64,000 bases of DNA from Sulfitobacter alexandrii. Its GTDB lineage: Bacteria; Pseudomonadota; Alphaproteobacteria; Rhodobacterales; Rhodobacteraceae. This document shows, piece by piece, positions 27,141 to 35,279 of this stretch. The stretch's first letter is position 1. The number at the start of each line of letters is the position of its first letter. The translations under genes were made by a program, and so were the position numbers. The stretch spans positions 682,001 through 746,000 of the forward strand of contig NZ_CP018076.1 of the NCBI RefSeq assembly GCF_001886735.1, given 5' to 3'. The notes below the pieces were generated by a model that was not told the origin of the DNA, did no database searches, and saw only the letters and a program-made list of their open reading frames with translations.

Positions 27141-27382
27141 ACGTGTTGTATTTCGCATGGGTGCGCGAGCGGATCGGTCTGCCGCGAGAGACCGTGCAGT
27201 CGAGCGCGCGCACCGTCAACGAGCTGGTTGACGAATTGCGCGCGCGCGAGGAACGCTATGCCGCCGCTTTCGAGGACCTGTCGGCGCTGCGGGTGGCGGT
27301 GGATCAGGAGCTGGCGGATTTCGATACCTCCCTCGACGGCGTGCGCGAGGTCGCGTTCTTTCCGCCGATGACCGGGGGCTGA
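27137..27382 (+). CDS. moaD: Molybdopterin synthase sulfur-carrier subunit
   Basis: The 81-aa ubiquitin-like protein starts MNVLYFAWVRERIG and ends in the essential Gly-Gly (PPMTGG) that is adenylated and thiocarboxylated. With MoaE it inserts the dithiolene sulfurs into precursor Z. Start at the ATGA overlap with pgsA; moaE begins 3 bp after the stop. Confidence 0.95.
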   Translation: MNVLYFAWVRERIGLPRETVQSSARTVNELVDELRAREERYAAAFEDLSALRVAVDQELADFDTSLDGVREVAFFPPMTGG

Positions 27383-27385
27383 AAC

Positions 27386-27832
27386 ATGCGTGTCTCGGTA
27401 CAGTCCGACCCCTTTGATCTCGGCCGCGAGGTTGCGGATTTTGCCACCGCGCGGGCCGACATGGGGGCGATCGTGACCTTCACCGGCGTGGTGCGCGACC
27501 TGCCGGACGATCCGCTGGAGGTGATGGAGATCGAGCATTATCCGGGGATGACCGAAGCGGCGCTGACGGAGATGACCGCGCGGGCCGTAGAGCGGTTCGC
27601 GCTCGGAGACGCCCTCGTGATCCATCGGCACGGGAAGCTGAAACCGGGCGAGATGATCATGATGGTCGCGACCGCCGCCCCCCACCGCAAGGACGCGTTC
27701 GAGGCGGCGGAGTTTCTGATGGATTACCTGAAATCCCGTGCGCCCTTCTGGAAACGTGAGATCACCGCGCAGGGCAGCACGTGGGTGGCGGCCAAGGACG
27801 AGGACGAGGAGGCGCTGGACCGCTGGTCCTGA
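27386..27832 (+). CDS. moaE: Molybdopterin synthase catalytic subunit
   Basis: The 148-aa MoaE has the typical blocks GAIVTFTGVVRD, EIEHYPGMTE, VIHRHGKLKPGE and the catalytic-lysine region KSRAPFWKREI. It transfers sulfur from MoaD to precursor Z. It directly follows moaD. Transcription of the pgsA-moaD-moaE unit probably ends before the FNR-type box of the next gene. Confidence 0.96.
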   Translation: MRVSVQSDPFDLGREVADFATARADMGAIVTFTGVVRDLPDDPLEVMEIEHYPGMTEAALTEMTARAVERFALGDALVIHRHGKLKPGEMIMMVATAAPHRKDAFEAAEFLMDYLKSRAPFWKREITAQGSTWVAAKDEDEEALDRWS

Positions 27833-27843
27833 CGTCACGCGGT

Positions 27844-27892
27844 TTGACCCATATCAAGGTTGCGGTGGATGGCCGTGGTATGATGGGGCGAA
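27844..27892 (+). promoter_or_regulatory. FnrL-type box and class II promoter for the universal stress protein gene
   Basis: TTGACCCATATCAA (27844-27857) differs by one base from the FNR/FnrL consensus TTGATN4ATCAA. A TATGAT -10 at 27879-27884 predicts a start at 27891-27892, which puts the box centre at -41.5 to -40.5, the class II activation position. The transcript would carry a short leader with AGGAGG. Oxygen-limited induction is therefore expected. Confidence 0.7.
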
Positions 27893-27910
27893 CAAACAGG
27901 AGGATTCGAG

Positions 27911-28357
27911 ATGATTAAGTCGATCGTTGTCGGTTTCGACGGGTCCGAGGCGGCGGAACGCGCGCTGAAGATGGGATGTGAACTGGCACTGAAATTCGAT
28001 GCGCGGCTGGAGATCTGCCACACGCCGCTCGAGGAGACAGTGACCTTCGCCGCGGAGGCGATTTCGGGCTTCTACGTCGGCCCCACGGCGGCCCATGACG
28101 AGATGCTGCGCGAAGCGGCGATCAAGGTGGCGGAACGCGCGCGGGGCATCGCGGCAGAGGCCGGCGTGCCCGAGGCGGAAGTGCATATCGGCCACGGCAT
28201 ACCGGCAGAGAACGTGCTGGCGCGGGCCAAGGCGGCAAAGGCCGATCTGATCGTCACCGGGCGACGCGGTCTTGGGGCGGTGAAAGGCCTGTTTCTGGGA
28301 TCGACCTCGCAGGAGATCAGCAGAACCGCGGAATGCGCGGTGATGACCGTGGCCTGA
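27911..28357 (+). CDS. Universal stress protein (UspA family, ATP-binding type)
   Basis: The 148-aa protein begins MIKSIVVGFDGS and ends with the ATP-binding signature GRRGLGAVKGLFLGSTS, which fits Gx2Gx9GST exactly. It is a cytoplasmic stress/starvation protein that binds ATP. AGGAGG precedes the ATG. The upstream FnrL-type promoter suggests induction when oxygen falls. It is convergent with the OmpA-associated gene downstream. Confidence 0.93.
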   Translation: MIKSIVVGFDGSEAAERALKMGCELALKFDARLEICHTPLEETVTFAAEAISGFYVGPTAAHDEMLREAAIKVAERARGIAAEAGVPEAEVHIGHGIPAENVLARAKAAKADLIVTGRRGLGAVKGLFLGSTSQEISRTAECAVMTVA

Positions 28358-28383
28358 AACGGCGGCGGCGGAATGGCGGGCGA

Positions 28384-28710
28384 TCAGCCCGCCTGCTGCC
28401 GGTCGATGTATGCGCGCATTTCCTCGGCCTCGTGCCGCGCGTCGCGCAAACCGTCCATGGCGGCCCGCAATTCCGCTTCGGTCTGTGCCAGCTGGTTGGT
28501 CAGTTCGGCCTCGCGCTGTTGCAGGTAGGTGATTGCCTGGTCGCGCGTTTCTTCTGCCTCGTGCAGTTCCTGGCTCATCTTGTCGAGCTGCGCCACATCG
28601 CCCGCCGCGACCCGGGTGAACCGGTGCAGCAGCCAGTTCGCGAACCACCCGAGGCAGAATGCCACGAAGAGGATGATCGCGGTGGCGAGGACGAATTCAG
28701 TTCTGCTCAT
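28384..28710 (-). CDS. Membrane-anchored coiled-coil protein of the OmpA-like operon
   Basis: The 108-aa protein has one N-terminal transmembrane helix (VLATAIILFVAFCLGWFANW) followed by an almost uninterrupted amphipathic coiled coil rich in Glu, Gln and Ala (residues about 40-105). No named family is recognised. The start overlaps the end of the OmpA-like gene by 14 bp, so the two products are likely made together. A structural partner in the envelope is the natural inference. Confidence 0.78.
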   Translation of the reverse strand: MSRTEFVLATAIILFVAFCLGWFANWLLHRFTRVAAGDVAQLDKMSQELHEAEETRDQAITYLQQREAELTNQLAQTEAELRAAMDGLRDARHEAEEMRAYIDRQQAG

Positions 28711-30604
28711 CGGTGGGGCCTTCTTCGACTTGATCCGCCTCTGTATCGCTTGATTGGGCCAGGGATTCCAGCGTTGTTTGCCCCGGCAATTCCACCGTGT
28801 CGGGACGGATCAGGCGGAACTCGATGCGGCGGTTGGCCTCGCGTCCTTCTTCGGTCTTGTTGTCGGCCACGGGGTTTTCCTCGCCGTAGCCCTTGGCGGT
28901 GAAGGAACTGGTCAGCACGCGCCGGGCGCGCAGTTCGTTCAGCACGGATTCGGCGCGCGACTGCGACAGGGCGAGGTTCATGGATTCGCGGCCTTGGCTG
29001 TCGGTATAACCCTGGATCTCCAGCGGCAGGTCGCCGCAGCGTTTCAGAATCTCGGCGATATCGTCCATCGTGCCAAGGGCGCTGGAGTCGATCGTGGCGC
29101 TGCCGGGTTCGAAGTTGATCTTGGAAACCTTGACCACTTCCGCGATCTCGGCCTCGCATTCGTCGGGAGTCGGCAGGCCAAGCACGGGGTCCAGCTTTTC
29201 CTGGTAGGTGACGTCGATGTCATACTCCGCGCCTTCCCCGAGCTTGTCGGACAGGAGGGAGGCGATCTCGGTGCTGGCGTCCGGGTTGCCGGTGTTGCCG
29301 GTGACGGACAGGCTGTCGGGGGTCACGGTGATGGCGCCGTTGGACAGCGCCGCCAATGCCTCGAGCCCGGTCAGAACGCGGGGCGCCCAGCTGTCGGGCA
29401 GGTCCTCGTCGATGCGGGCGGCCATGTAGACCTTTTCCGAGCCGAACCGCGCCTTGGCGTAGCTGTCGGCGAGCTCCCGCAGGGCCGCGTCGGTGACACG
29501 GCCGCGCAATTGAACCTGGCCCTCCGGACTGAGGGTCGCGAGGAATTCCGGCGGACCGGCGTTGGGATCCTCGACTTCGGGCAGCTTCGCCGTCAGGGCA
29601 AAGACTTCGGGAAGGGACGTTTCCAGTTCGCCCACCACGTCGTCGAAAAGGCCCTGGTCGATGCCGGGCTGCGCGATCAGCGTCATGTCGGCGTCCGCCA
29701 GCGTCACCGATCCGCCTTCCAGCCGCCGGACGGCGTCGATCCCCTGCAGCACCGCTTCCGACCAGTTCGGGCTCGGCACGCCGAGGCCTACGGTACAGCG
29801 GCTGTTCGCGGGGGCGCCGGCGCGTTCGCCGGCAGCGAGGATCCTCGTGCGGGCGGCCTCCGTGTCGGCGGCGCAGGCATCGAAACGCGCGCCGTCGGCG
29901 TCGAGTTCGAAGCGCATCGTGAAGGGGGTGATGACCGGACGCGGGGCTGAGATGTCCAGCGTGAGCTTCAGGTTGGGGGGGGCCGCGCGCTTGAGGTCGG
30001 CTTCCATCTCGGCCTTGACTTCGGGGCTGTCGGCCATCGCGGTGATGAAGACGCGGCCGGCCTCGATTGATGCCTTCGCACGGGGCAGCCGGGCGATTGC
30101 CGTGGTGGCGAAGCCGAGCGCCTCTTCCCAGCCGGCGGGGGCGGGGTAATCGGCCTGTTCAAGCAGGTCGGCGACTTCGGTTCCCCCGGACATCTTCCTG
30201 AACCGGCTGATGGCGGCTTCCCGGTCGGTCGATGTCGGAATCAGGCCGATGATGGAAATGCCGCTGTCGTTGCGCAGGACTTCGGCGGAGAATCGGGGCG
30301 GCGCGATGGCGGCCTGGGCTTCCACCTCCATGTCGTCGATCACCCGGGCCGCATCGACGATGGAGCCGGCCGTCGTGAGGGCGCGAAAACGCACCGCCTC
30401 TGTCGGGGCCATGCCCGACAGGGTGACCTGAAGCCCGTTCGCCTGCACCTCGGCCCATGTCATCCCCTGATCGTCCAACGCATCCCGTACCCCGATCTCC
30501 GACGTTTCCTCGATCAGCTTCACCGAAAAATTCGCCGCCACGAGGGCGACGACCGCGGCGGCGACGAAGGTCAGGGTGATGGTCAGGACGGCGGACAGGC
30601 GCAT
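28697..30604 (-). CDS. OmpA-domain envelope protein with BON-like repeats
   Basis: The 635-aa protein has an N-terminal hydrophobic helix (residues 5-25) with no obvious cleavage site. A long periplasmic region follows, with several BON-like beta-alpha repeats (LQVTLSGMAPTEA, ISIIGLIPTSTD, VQLRGRVTDAALRE, LSVTGNTGNPDAS). The OmpA/MotB peptidoglycan-binding domain starts at about 505 (INFEPGSATIDSSAL, IQGYTDSQG, NRRIEFRL). It probably links the inner membrane to peptidoglycan rather than forming an outer-membrane barrel. Its 3' end overlaps a coiled-coil membrane protein gene. ubiA lies upstream on the same strand after 61 bp. Confidence 0.85.
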   Translation of the reverse strand: MRLSAVLTITLTFVAAAVVALVAANFSVKLIEETSEIGVRDALDDQGMTWAEVQANGLQVTLSGMAPTEAVRFRALTTAGSIVDAARVIDDMEVEAQAAIAPPRFSAEVLRNDSGISIIGLIPTSTDREAAISRFRKMSGGTEVADLLEQADYPAPAGWEEALGFATTAIARLPRAKASIEAGRVFITAMADSPEVKAEMEADLKRAAPPNLKLTLDISAPRPVITPFTMRFELDADGARFDACAADTEAARTRILAAGERAGAPANSRCTVGLGVPSPNWSEAVLQGIDAVRRLEGGSVTLADADMTLIAQPGIDQGLFDDVVGELETSLPEVFALTAKLPEVEDPNAGPPEFLATLSPEGQVQLRGRVTDAALRELADSYAKARFGSEKVYMAARIDEDLPDSWAPRVLTGLEALAALSNGAITVTPDSLSVTGNTGNPDASTEIASLLSDKLGEGAEYDIDVTYQEKLDPVLGLPTPDECEAEIAEVVKVSKINFEPGSATIDSSALGTMDDIAEILKRCGDLPLEIQGYTDSQGRESMNLALSQSRAESVLNELRARRVLTSSFTAKGYGEENPVADNKTEEGREANRRIEFRLIRPDTVELPGQTTLESLAQSSDTEADQVEEGPTDEQN

Positions 30605-30665
30605 GGCTATACTTCGTGATCGTGAACGCTGCCGTCTTGATACGCGCCGGGGGCGGGGCGTGCAA

Positions 30666-31655
30666 TCATGCGAGCAGTGCCGCGCCGAAGAACAGCAGCG
30701 GGATCATGCCTGTATCCCTGTTGGCCCGAAACAACTGAAGCATTTTCGAGGAGTTATCCAGATCGAGACCTCGCAGCTGCCAGGCCATGTGCCATCCCAT
30801 CGCCCAGGGGCCGCCAAGGGCGAGCACCAGTGCCAATACGGAGGCGTCTGGAAGCGCCGAGAAGATCACGGCGAGGCCCATCAGCCCGACAGTCGCCGCC
30901 AGAAACCGTCGCAGCCAGTGCGGGCTGCGGTCCCCGAAGAGCCGCGCGGTGGACTTGACGCCGATCAGGGCGTCGTCCTCGGCATCCTGATGCGCATAGA
31001 TCGTGTCATAGAAAAGCGTCCATGCCATCCCCGCGACGTAGAGCAGCACGGCAGGGGATTCCAGCCGGCCGATGTGCGCCGTCCAGACCAGCAGGGCCCC
31101 CCAGTTGAAGGCGAGGCCCAGAAAGATCTGCGGCCACCAGGTGAACCGCTTGGCGAAGGGGTAGATCGTGACTGGAAGCAGGGCCAGCACGCCCAAGCCG
31201 ATTGCGGTCCAGTTGAACGTGAAGAGGATGCACGCGGCCAGCAGCGCCTGCAGGACCATCCACGCCAGCGCCTGGCGGACCGAGACCTGCCCCGACGGGA
31301 TCGGGCGGGACCGGGTGCGCGCCACCTTGTCATCGATGTCGCGGTCCGTGATATCGTTCCACGTGCAGCCCGCGCCGCGCATCAGGAAGGCGCCGATGCC
31401 GCAGCCCGCGAAGATCCACAGGTCTTCCCATCGCGGCGACTGGTCGTGCAGGATCGCCAGCGCGAGCCCCCACCAGCAGGGCAGCAGCAGCAGCCATGTG
31501 CCGATCGGGCGGTCGGCGCGGGACAGGCGCAGGTAGGGGCGCAGGCCCGCGGGCGCGTAGCGGTCCACCCAGTTGTCGGGTGGCGCGTCCGCGACGGTGC
31601 CGGTCCCCGGTTGTGCGGTGTCCGGACCATCTGGCGCGGCGGGCTGGTCTTGCAT
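30666..31655 (-). CDS. ubiA: 4-hydroxybenzoate polyprenyltransferase
   Basis: The 329-aa integral membrane prenyltransferase carries both aspartate motifs: NDITDRDID (NDxxDxxxD) and YDTIYAHQDAEDD (DxxxD-type), with about nine helices. It attaches the polyprenyl tail to 4-hydroxybenzoate in ubiquinone synthesis. The N-terminal 35 residues are polar and variable. The start lies only 11 bp from the divergent rsmE start, so each promoter must sit inside the neighbouring coding region or overlap it. Confidence 0.95.
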   Translation of the reverse strand: MQDQPAAPDGPDTAQPGTGTVADAPPDNWVDRYAPAGLRPYLRLSRADRPIGTWLLLLPCWWGLALAILHDQSPRWEDLWIFAGCGIGAFLMRGAGCTWNDITDRDIDDKVARTRSRPIPSGQVSVRQALAWMVLQALLAACILFTFNWTAIGLGVLALLPVTIYPFAKRFTWWPQIFLGLAFNWGALLVWTAHIGRLESPAVLLYVAGMAWTLFYDTIYAHQDAEDDALIGVKSTARLFGDRSPHWLRRFLAATVGLMGLAVIFSALPDASVLALVLALGGPWAMGWHMAWQLRGLDLDNSSKMLQLFRANRDTGMIPLLFFGAALLA

Positions 31656-31666
31656 ATATGAACCTC

Positions 31667-32389
31667 ATGAGTGCGAAGATCAGGCTGTATGTAGATCACC
31701 CGCTGGGGGCGGGGCAAACGGTTCCTTTGGAGCGGGCGCAGGCGCATTACCTCTTCGGGGTCATGCGGCAGACCGTCGGCGGACAGGTCGCGCTGTTCAA
31801 CGGACGCGACGGAGAATGGCTTGCCGAGGTGACCCGCGCGGGCAAGCGCGACGGCGAACTGTCCTGCCTCGAGCAGACCCGGCCGCTGCGCATGCCCCCC
31901 GACCTGTGGCTCTGTTTCGCGCCGATCAAGAAGGCCCGCACCGATTTCATCGTCGAGAAGGCGACAGAGATGGGCGCGGCGCGGATCGTGCCGGTCATGA
32001 CCGAGTTCACGAATGCGGGTCGGGTCCAGACGGATCGGTTGCAGGCCCATGCGGTCGAAGCGGCGGAGCAATGCGGCGGCACCTACGTGCCCGAAGTGGC
32101 GGAACCGGTTCGCCTCGACAGGCTGCTGGACGGATGGGACGGCGCACGCCACCTGATGTTCTGCGACGAGGCGCTGGCCGCCGAGGGGGGCGGTGCCGGT
32201 CTGGAGACGCGCGGGCCGTGGGCCATCCTGATCGGTCCCGAGGGCGGGTTTTCCGAGAAGGAACGCGCAAGGCTGGGCCGGTTGGAGGCGGCGGTCGCGG
32301 TGCGTCTGGGCCCGCGCATCCTGCGGGCGGACACGGCGGCGGTTGCCGCGCTGACGCTCTGGCAGCTTGCGTTGGGCGACTGGGGCTGA
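31667..32389 (+). CDS. rsmE: 16S rRNA m3U1498 methyltransferase
   Basis: The 240-aa SPOUT methyltransferase shows the family start AKIRLYVDHPLGAGQ, the KKARTDFIVEKATEMGA block and the knotted SAM site ILIGPEGGFSEKE followed by LGPRILRADTAAVAAL. It methylates U1498 of 16S rRNA. Two ATGs are possible, 31658 and 31667; the second aligns with the usual family start. No Shine-Dalgarno is visible, and initiation may be leaderless from a promoter inside ubiA. Confidence 0.93.
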   Translation: MSAKIRLYVDHPLGAGQTVPLERAQAHYLFGVMRQTVGGQVALFNGRDGEWLAEVTRAGKRDGELSCLEQTRPLRMPPDLWLCFAPIKKARTDFIVEKATEMGAARIVPVMTEFTNAGRVQTDRLQAHAVEAAEQCGGTYVPEVAEPVRLDRLLDGWDGARHLMFCDEALAAEGGGAGLETRGPWAILIGPEGGFSEKERARLGRLEAAVAVRLGPRILRADTAAVAALTLWQLALGDWG

Positions 32390-32398
32390 GGGCGGACC

Positions 32399-32421
32399 TG
32401 TGTATTTTTGGAACAATGAAA
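32399..32421 (+). repeat. Recurrent intergenic motif, copy 2
   Basis: TGTGTATTTTTGGAACAATG followed by AAA and a G-rich tail lies 9 bp after the rsmE stop. It matches the copy at 7538-7561 except for one deleted base and one downstream change. Confidence 0.6.
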
Positions 32422-32437
32422 TGAGGGGGCGCGCGTC

Positions 32438-32965
32438 ATGAGGTTCCTGCGCCCGGAGGCAGCCGAAACGCTGTGGCGCTGGCGCGAGGTGATCGCGGGG
32501 GCGGCGCTCGGGCTGGTCGGGCTCTGGCTGGTGGCGGGGCCAGGCTTCCTGCTGGCCATTGTCGGTTACCCGGTGATCGCGGGCGGGCTGGCGCTGGTGT
32601 GGATCGGCGTTCAGCGGCTGAGGTTCCGCGCCGGGCGGGACGGCCCCGGCGCGGTGCAGGTGGACGAGGGCCAGGTGACCTATTTCGGTCCGCTCACGGG
32701 GGGGACCGTGGCCCTGCGCGAACTGGTCAGCCTGCGGCTGGAACGAAACATGTATCCCGCGCACTGGCGGCTCGACCAGCCCGGCCAGTCGCCGCTGCTG
32801 ATCCCGGTCAACGCGGCGGGATCCGAGGCGCTCTTCGACGCCTTCGCGACGCTGCCGGGCATCCGCACCGAGCGCATGTTGAGCGAGCTTCGGACGGGAG
32901 GGGTCGAATCCGTGGTCATCTGGCACCGCGCGCCGGTCACCCCGGCGGTGCGCGTGCTGCATTGA
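32438..32965 (+). CDS. Conserved-type membrane protein of unknown function
   Basis: The 175-aa protein has two closely spaced hydrophobic helices (about 18-38 and 40-58, VIAGAALGLVGLWLVAG and FLLAIVGYPVIAGGLALVWIG). A soluble C-terminal domain of about 110 residues follows, with a beta-rich, PH-like pattern (VQVDEGQVTYFGPLTGGTVAL). That plan resembles bacterial membrane-anchored PH-domain proteins, like the one at 36635-37066. No enzyme motif is present. It is co-directional with rsmE and gshA. Confidence 0.75.
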   Translation: MRFLRPEAAETLWRWREVIAGAALGLVGLWLVAGPGFLLAIVGYPVIAGGLALVWIGVQRLRFRAGRDGPGAVQVDEGQVTYFGPLTGGTVALRELVSLRLERNMYPAHWRLDQPGQSPLLIPVNAAGSEALFDAFATLPGIRTERMLSELRTGGVESVVIWHRAPVTPAVRVLH

Positions 32966-33026
32966 CACGCCCTGCCTGATCGCCCATCCCTGACCTTTCA
33001 GAGACCTTGTTGCGGAGCCTTCACCC

Positions 33027-34397
33027 ATGTCCATCCCACAGTCCGGCGGCGGCCCGATCGAGCGGCACGAGCAATTGGCCGAATACCTCGCGGCGGGCTG
33101 CAAGCCGAAGGACCAGTGGCGGATCGGCACGGAGCACGAGAAGTTCGGCTACTGCAAGGACACGCACAAGCCGCTGCCCTACGAGGGGGAACGCTCGATC
33201 CGCGTCATGCTCGAGGGTTTGCGCGACCGGCACGGGTGGGCGCCGGTCGAAGAGGGCGGCAAGCTGATCGGTCTTGAAAAGGACGGGGCCAACGTATCGC
33301 TCGAGCCGGGGGGGCAACTGGAACTGTCGGGCGCCCCCGTCGAGACCATCCACGAGACCTGCGACGAAGTGAACAGCCACCTTCGGGAGGTCAAGGACGT
33401 GGCCGACCGGATCGGCGTCGGCTTCATCGGGCTGGGGGCCGCGCCGGAGTGGACCCACGAGCAGATGGACCTGATGCCCAAGGGCCGGTACAAGCTGATG
33501 AACGATTACATGGGCCGGGTCGGTACCATGGGCCGGATCATGATGCGGCGCACCTGCACGGTGCAGGTCAACCTCGACTTCGGATCCGAGGCGGACATGG
33601 TGCGCAAGATGCGCGTGGCGCTGGCCTTGCAGCCTGTCGCGACGGCGCTCTTCGCGAATTCACCCTTCTTCGAAGGCAAGCCGAATGGCTACAAGTCGTT
33701 GCGCAGCAGGGTTTGGCGCGATCTGGATGCATCGCGGACCGGCATGTTGCCCTTCGTGTTCGACGAGGGCTTCGGGTTCGAGGCCTGGGCGGAGTATGCG
33801 CTCGATGTGCCGATGTACTTCGTCTACCGCGACGGCAAGTACATCGACGCCCTTGGGCAGTCCTTCCGCGATTTCCTCGCCGGCAAGCTGCCCGCCCTGC
33901 CGGGAGAGACCCCGACACTGAGCGACTGGGCCGACCACCTGACCACGGCCTTTCCCGAGGCGCGGATGAAGAAGTTCATCGAGATGCGGGGCGCCGATGG
34001 CGGCCCGTGGCGGCGGCTGTGCGCGCTGCCCGCGTTCTGGGTGGGGCTGATGTACGATCAGGCGGCGCTGGACGGTGCCTGGGACGTGGTCAAGGGATGG
34101 ACCGCCGCGCAGCGCGACGGGTTGCGCGTGGCTGCGAGCATCGAGGGGCTTCAGGCGGAGGTTCAGGGCATCCGGATGCACGATGTCGCGCGCGAGGTGC
34201 TGGCGCTCTCCGAAGCCGGGCTGAAGGCCCGTGCGCGGCCCGGTGCCGGCGGGCTGGTCCCCGACGAGACCCATTTCCTGAACGCCCTGAAGGACAGCGT
34301 CGAAAGCGGCAAGACGCCGGCGGACGAGCTTCTGGACGCCTACCATGGGCCCTGGGGCGGTGACCTGAGCCGCATCTACGCCGATTTCAGTTATTGA
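33027..34397 (+). CDS. gshA: Glutamate-cysteine ligase, plant/alphaproteobacterial type
   Basis: The 456-aa enzyme matches the GCS2-type ligases of alphaproteobacteria and plants: WRIGTEHEKFGY at the N-terminus, ISLEPGGQ-like VSLEPGGQLELSGAP, MMRRTCTVQVNLDFGSE and DVPMYFVYRDGKYI. It joins glutamate and cysteine in the first step of glutathione synthesis. Its last 11 bp overlap the 3' end of the convergent small gene. Confidence 0.96.
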   Translation: MSIPQSGGGPIERHEQLAEYLAAGCKPKDQWRIGTEHEKFGYCKDTHKPLPYEGERSIRVMLEGLRDRHGWAPVEEGGKLIGLEKDGANVSLEPGGQLELSGAPVETIHETCDEVNSHLREVKDVADRIGVGFIGLGAAPEWTHEQMDLMPKGRYKLMNDYMGRVGTMGRIMMRRTCTVQVNLDFGSEADMVRKMRVALALQPVATALFANSPFFEGKPNGYKSLRSRVWRDLDASRTGMLPFVFDEGFGFEAWAEYALDVPMYFVYRDGKYIDALGQSFRDFLAGKLPALPGETPTLSDWADHLTTAFPEARMKKFIEMRGADGGPWRRLCALPAFWVGLMYDQAALDGAWDVVKGWTAAQRDGLRVAASIEGLQAEVQGIRMHDVAREVLALSEAGLKARARPGAGGLVPDETHFLNALKDSVESGKTPADELLDAYHGPWGGDLSRIYADFSY

Positions 34398-34674
34398 CCT
34401 CGCCCGGGGTCCGGTCGGGGATGAACGTCCGCAGGAACGCGATCACCTTGTCGGCGGTCATCTCGCACGGAAAGAGGCGCGGGCCGCTTTCGAGCAGATA
34501 AAAGTTGAGGCTGATGTAGTCGGGGCCACCCAGTTGTTCCGCCACCAGCTTGATCGACCGCCCCCCGTTGAAGGTGCTCTTGCTGGCCACATAGGCGCGT
34601 CCGTGGGCGCGGCCTCGTCGGGTGCCTTCGGGCAGGGCGCGCAGCAGACCCGCGACGTCGGCAGGTGGGGTCAC
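34387..34674 (-). CDS. Small protein of unknown function downstream of plsY
   Basis: The 95-aa product (GTG start overlapping the plsY stop as GTGA) contains a conserved-looking core, SKSTFNGGRSIKLVAEQLGG then YISLNFYLLESGPRLFPCEM. It has no membrane helix or signal peptide. I do not recognise the family. Coupling to plsY argues that it is real; a longer frame upstream would overlap plsY almost fully. A basic N-terminus and mixed alpha/beta pattern are all that can be said. Confidence 0.7.
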   Translation of the reverse strand: MTPPADVAGLLRALPEGTRRGRAHGRAYVASKSTFNGGRSIKLVAEQLGGPDYISLNFYLLESGPRLFPCEMTADKVIAFLRTFIPDRTPGEVNN

Positions 34675-35279
34675 GCGGCCTTGCCGATCCTCGGCTCGGT
34701 GCCTGCCTTGATCCGCTTGATGTTGCCGCGATGCCGCCAGAAGACCAGCAGGGTCAGCACCGCGCCAAGCAAAAGCGCCTGTCCTGCGCCGAACACGACC
34801 ATCAGGAACGTGGAGGCAGAGGCGGCGGCGAGAGCGCCCACCGATGAAATGCGGCTGGTCAGCGCGCCAATCAGCCAGGCCGCGCAGCAGCCCAACCCCA
34901 CGGGCCAGGCCAGGGCCAGCAGAATGCCGAGGAAGGTCGCCACACCCTTGCCGCCGTTGAACCGCAGCCAGACCGGATAGCAATGGCCCAGCATGGCCAT
35001 CAGGCCGGCAAGCTGCGCCGCATCCTCGCCCGCCATGGCACGCGCCAGCAGGACGGCGACGGCACCCTTGGCGCCGTCCAGCAGCAAGGTCAGTGCGGCG
35101 GCAGTCTTGTTCCCGGTGCGCAGAACGTTCGTCGCGCCGATGTTGCCGGACCCGATGGTGCGCAGGTTTCCGAGCCCCATCACGCGGGCCAGAACCATGC
35201 CGAACGGGATCGACCCCAGCAGGTAACCCAGGACGCCCCAGAAGATCAGGAGAGCGGTTGAAGTTTCAATGATGGGCAT
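34671..35279 (-). CDS. plsY: Glycerol-3-phosphate acyltransferase (acyl-phosphate dependent)
   Basis: The 202-aa membrane protein contains the PlsY signatures GSIPFG, GSGNIGATNVLRTGNK and FNGGKGVATFLG, with five predicted helices. It transfers an acyl group from acyl phosphate to glycerol 3-phosphate, the first step of phospholipid synthesis. The start at 35279 overlaps the pyrC' stop by 14 bp; an in-frame ATG ten codons upstream is less likely. Confidence 0.95.
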   Translation of the reverse strand: MPIIETSTALLIFWGVLGYLLGSIPFGMVLARVMGLGNLRTIGSGNIGATNVLRTGNKTAAALTLLLDGAKGAVAVLLARAMAGEDAAQLAGLMAMLGHCYPVWLRFNGGKGVATFLGILLALAWPVGLGCCAAWLIGALTSRISSVGALAAASASTFLMVVFGAGQALLLGAVLTLLVFWRHRGNIKRIKAGTEPRIGKAA

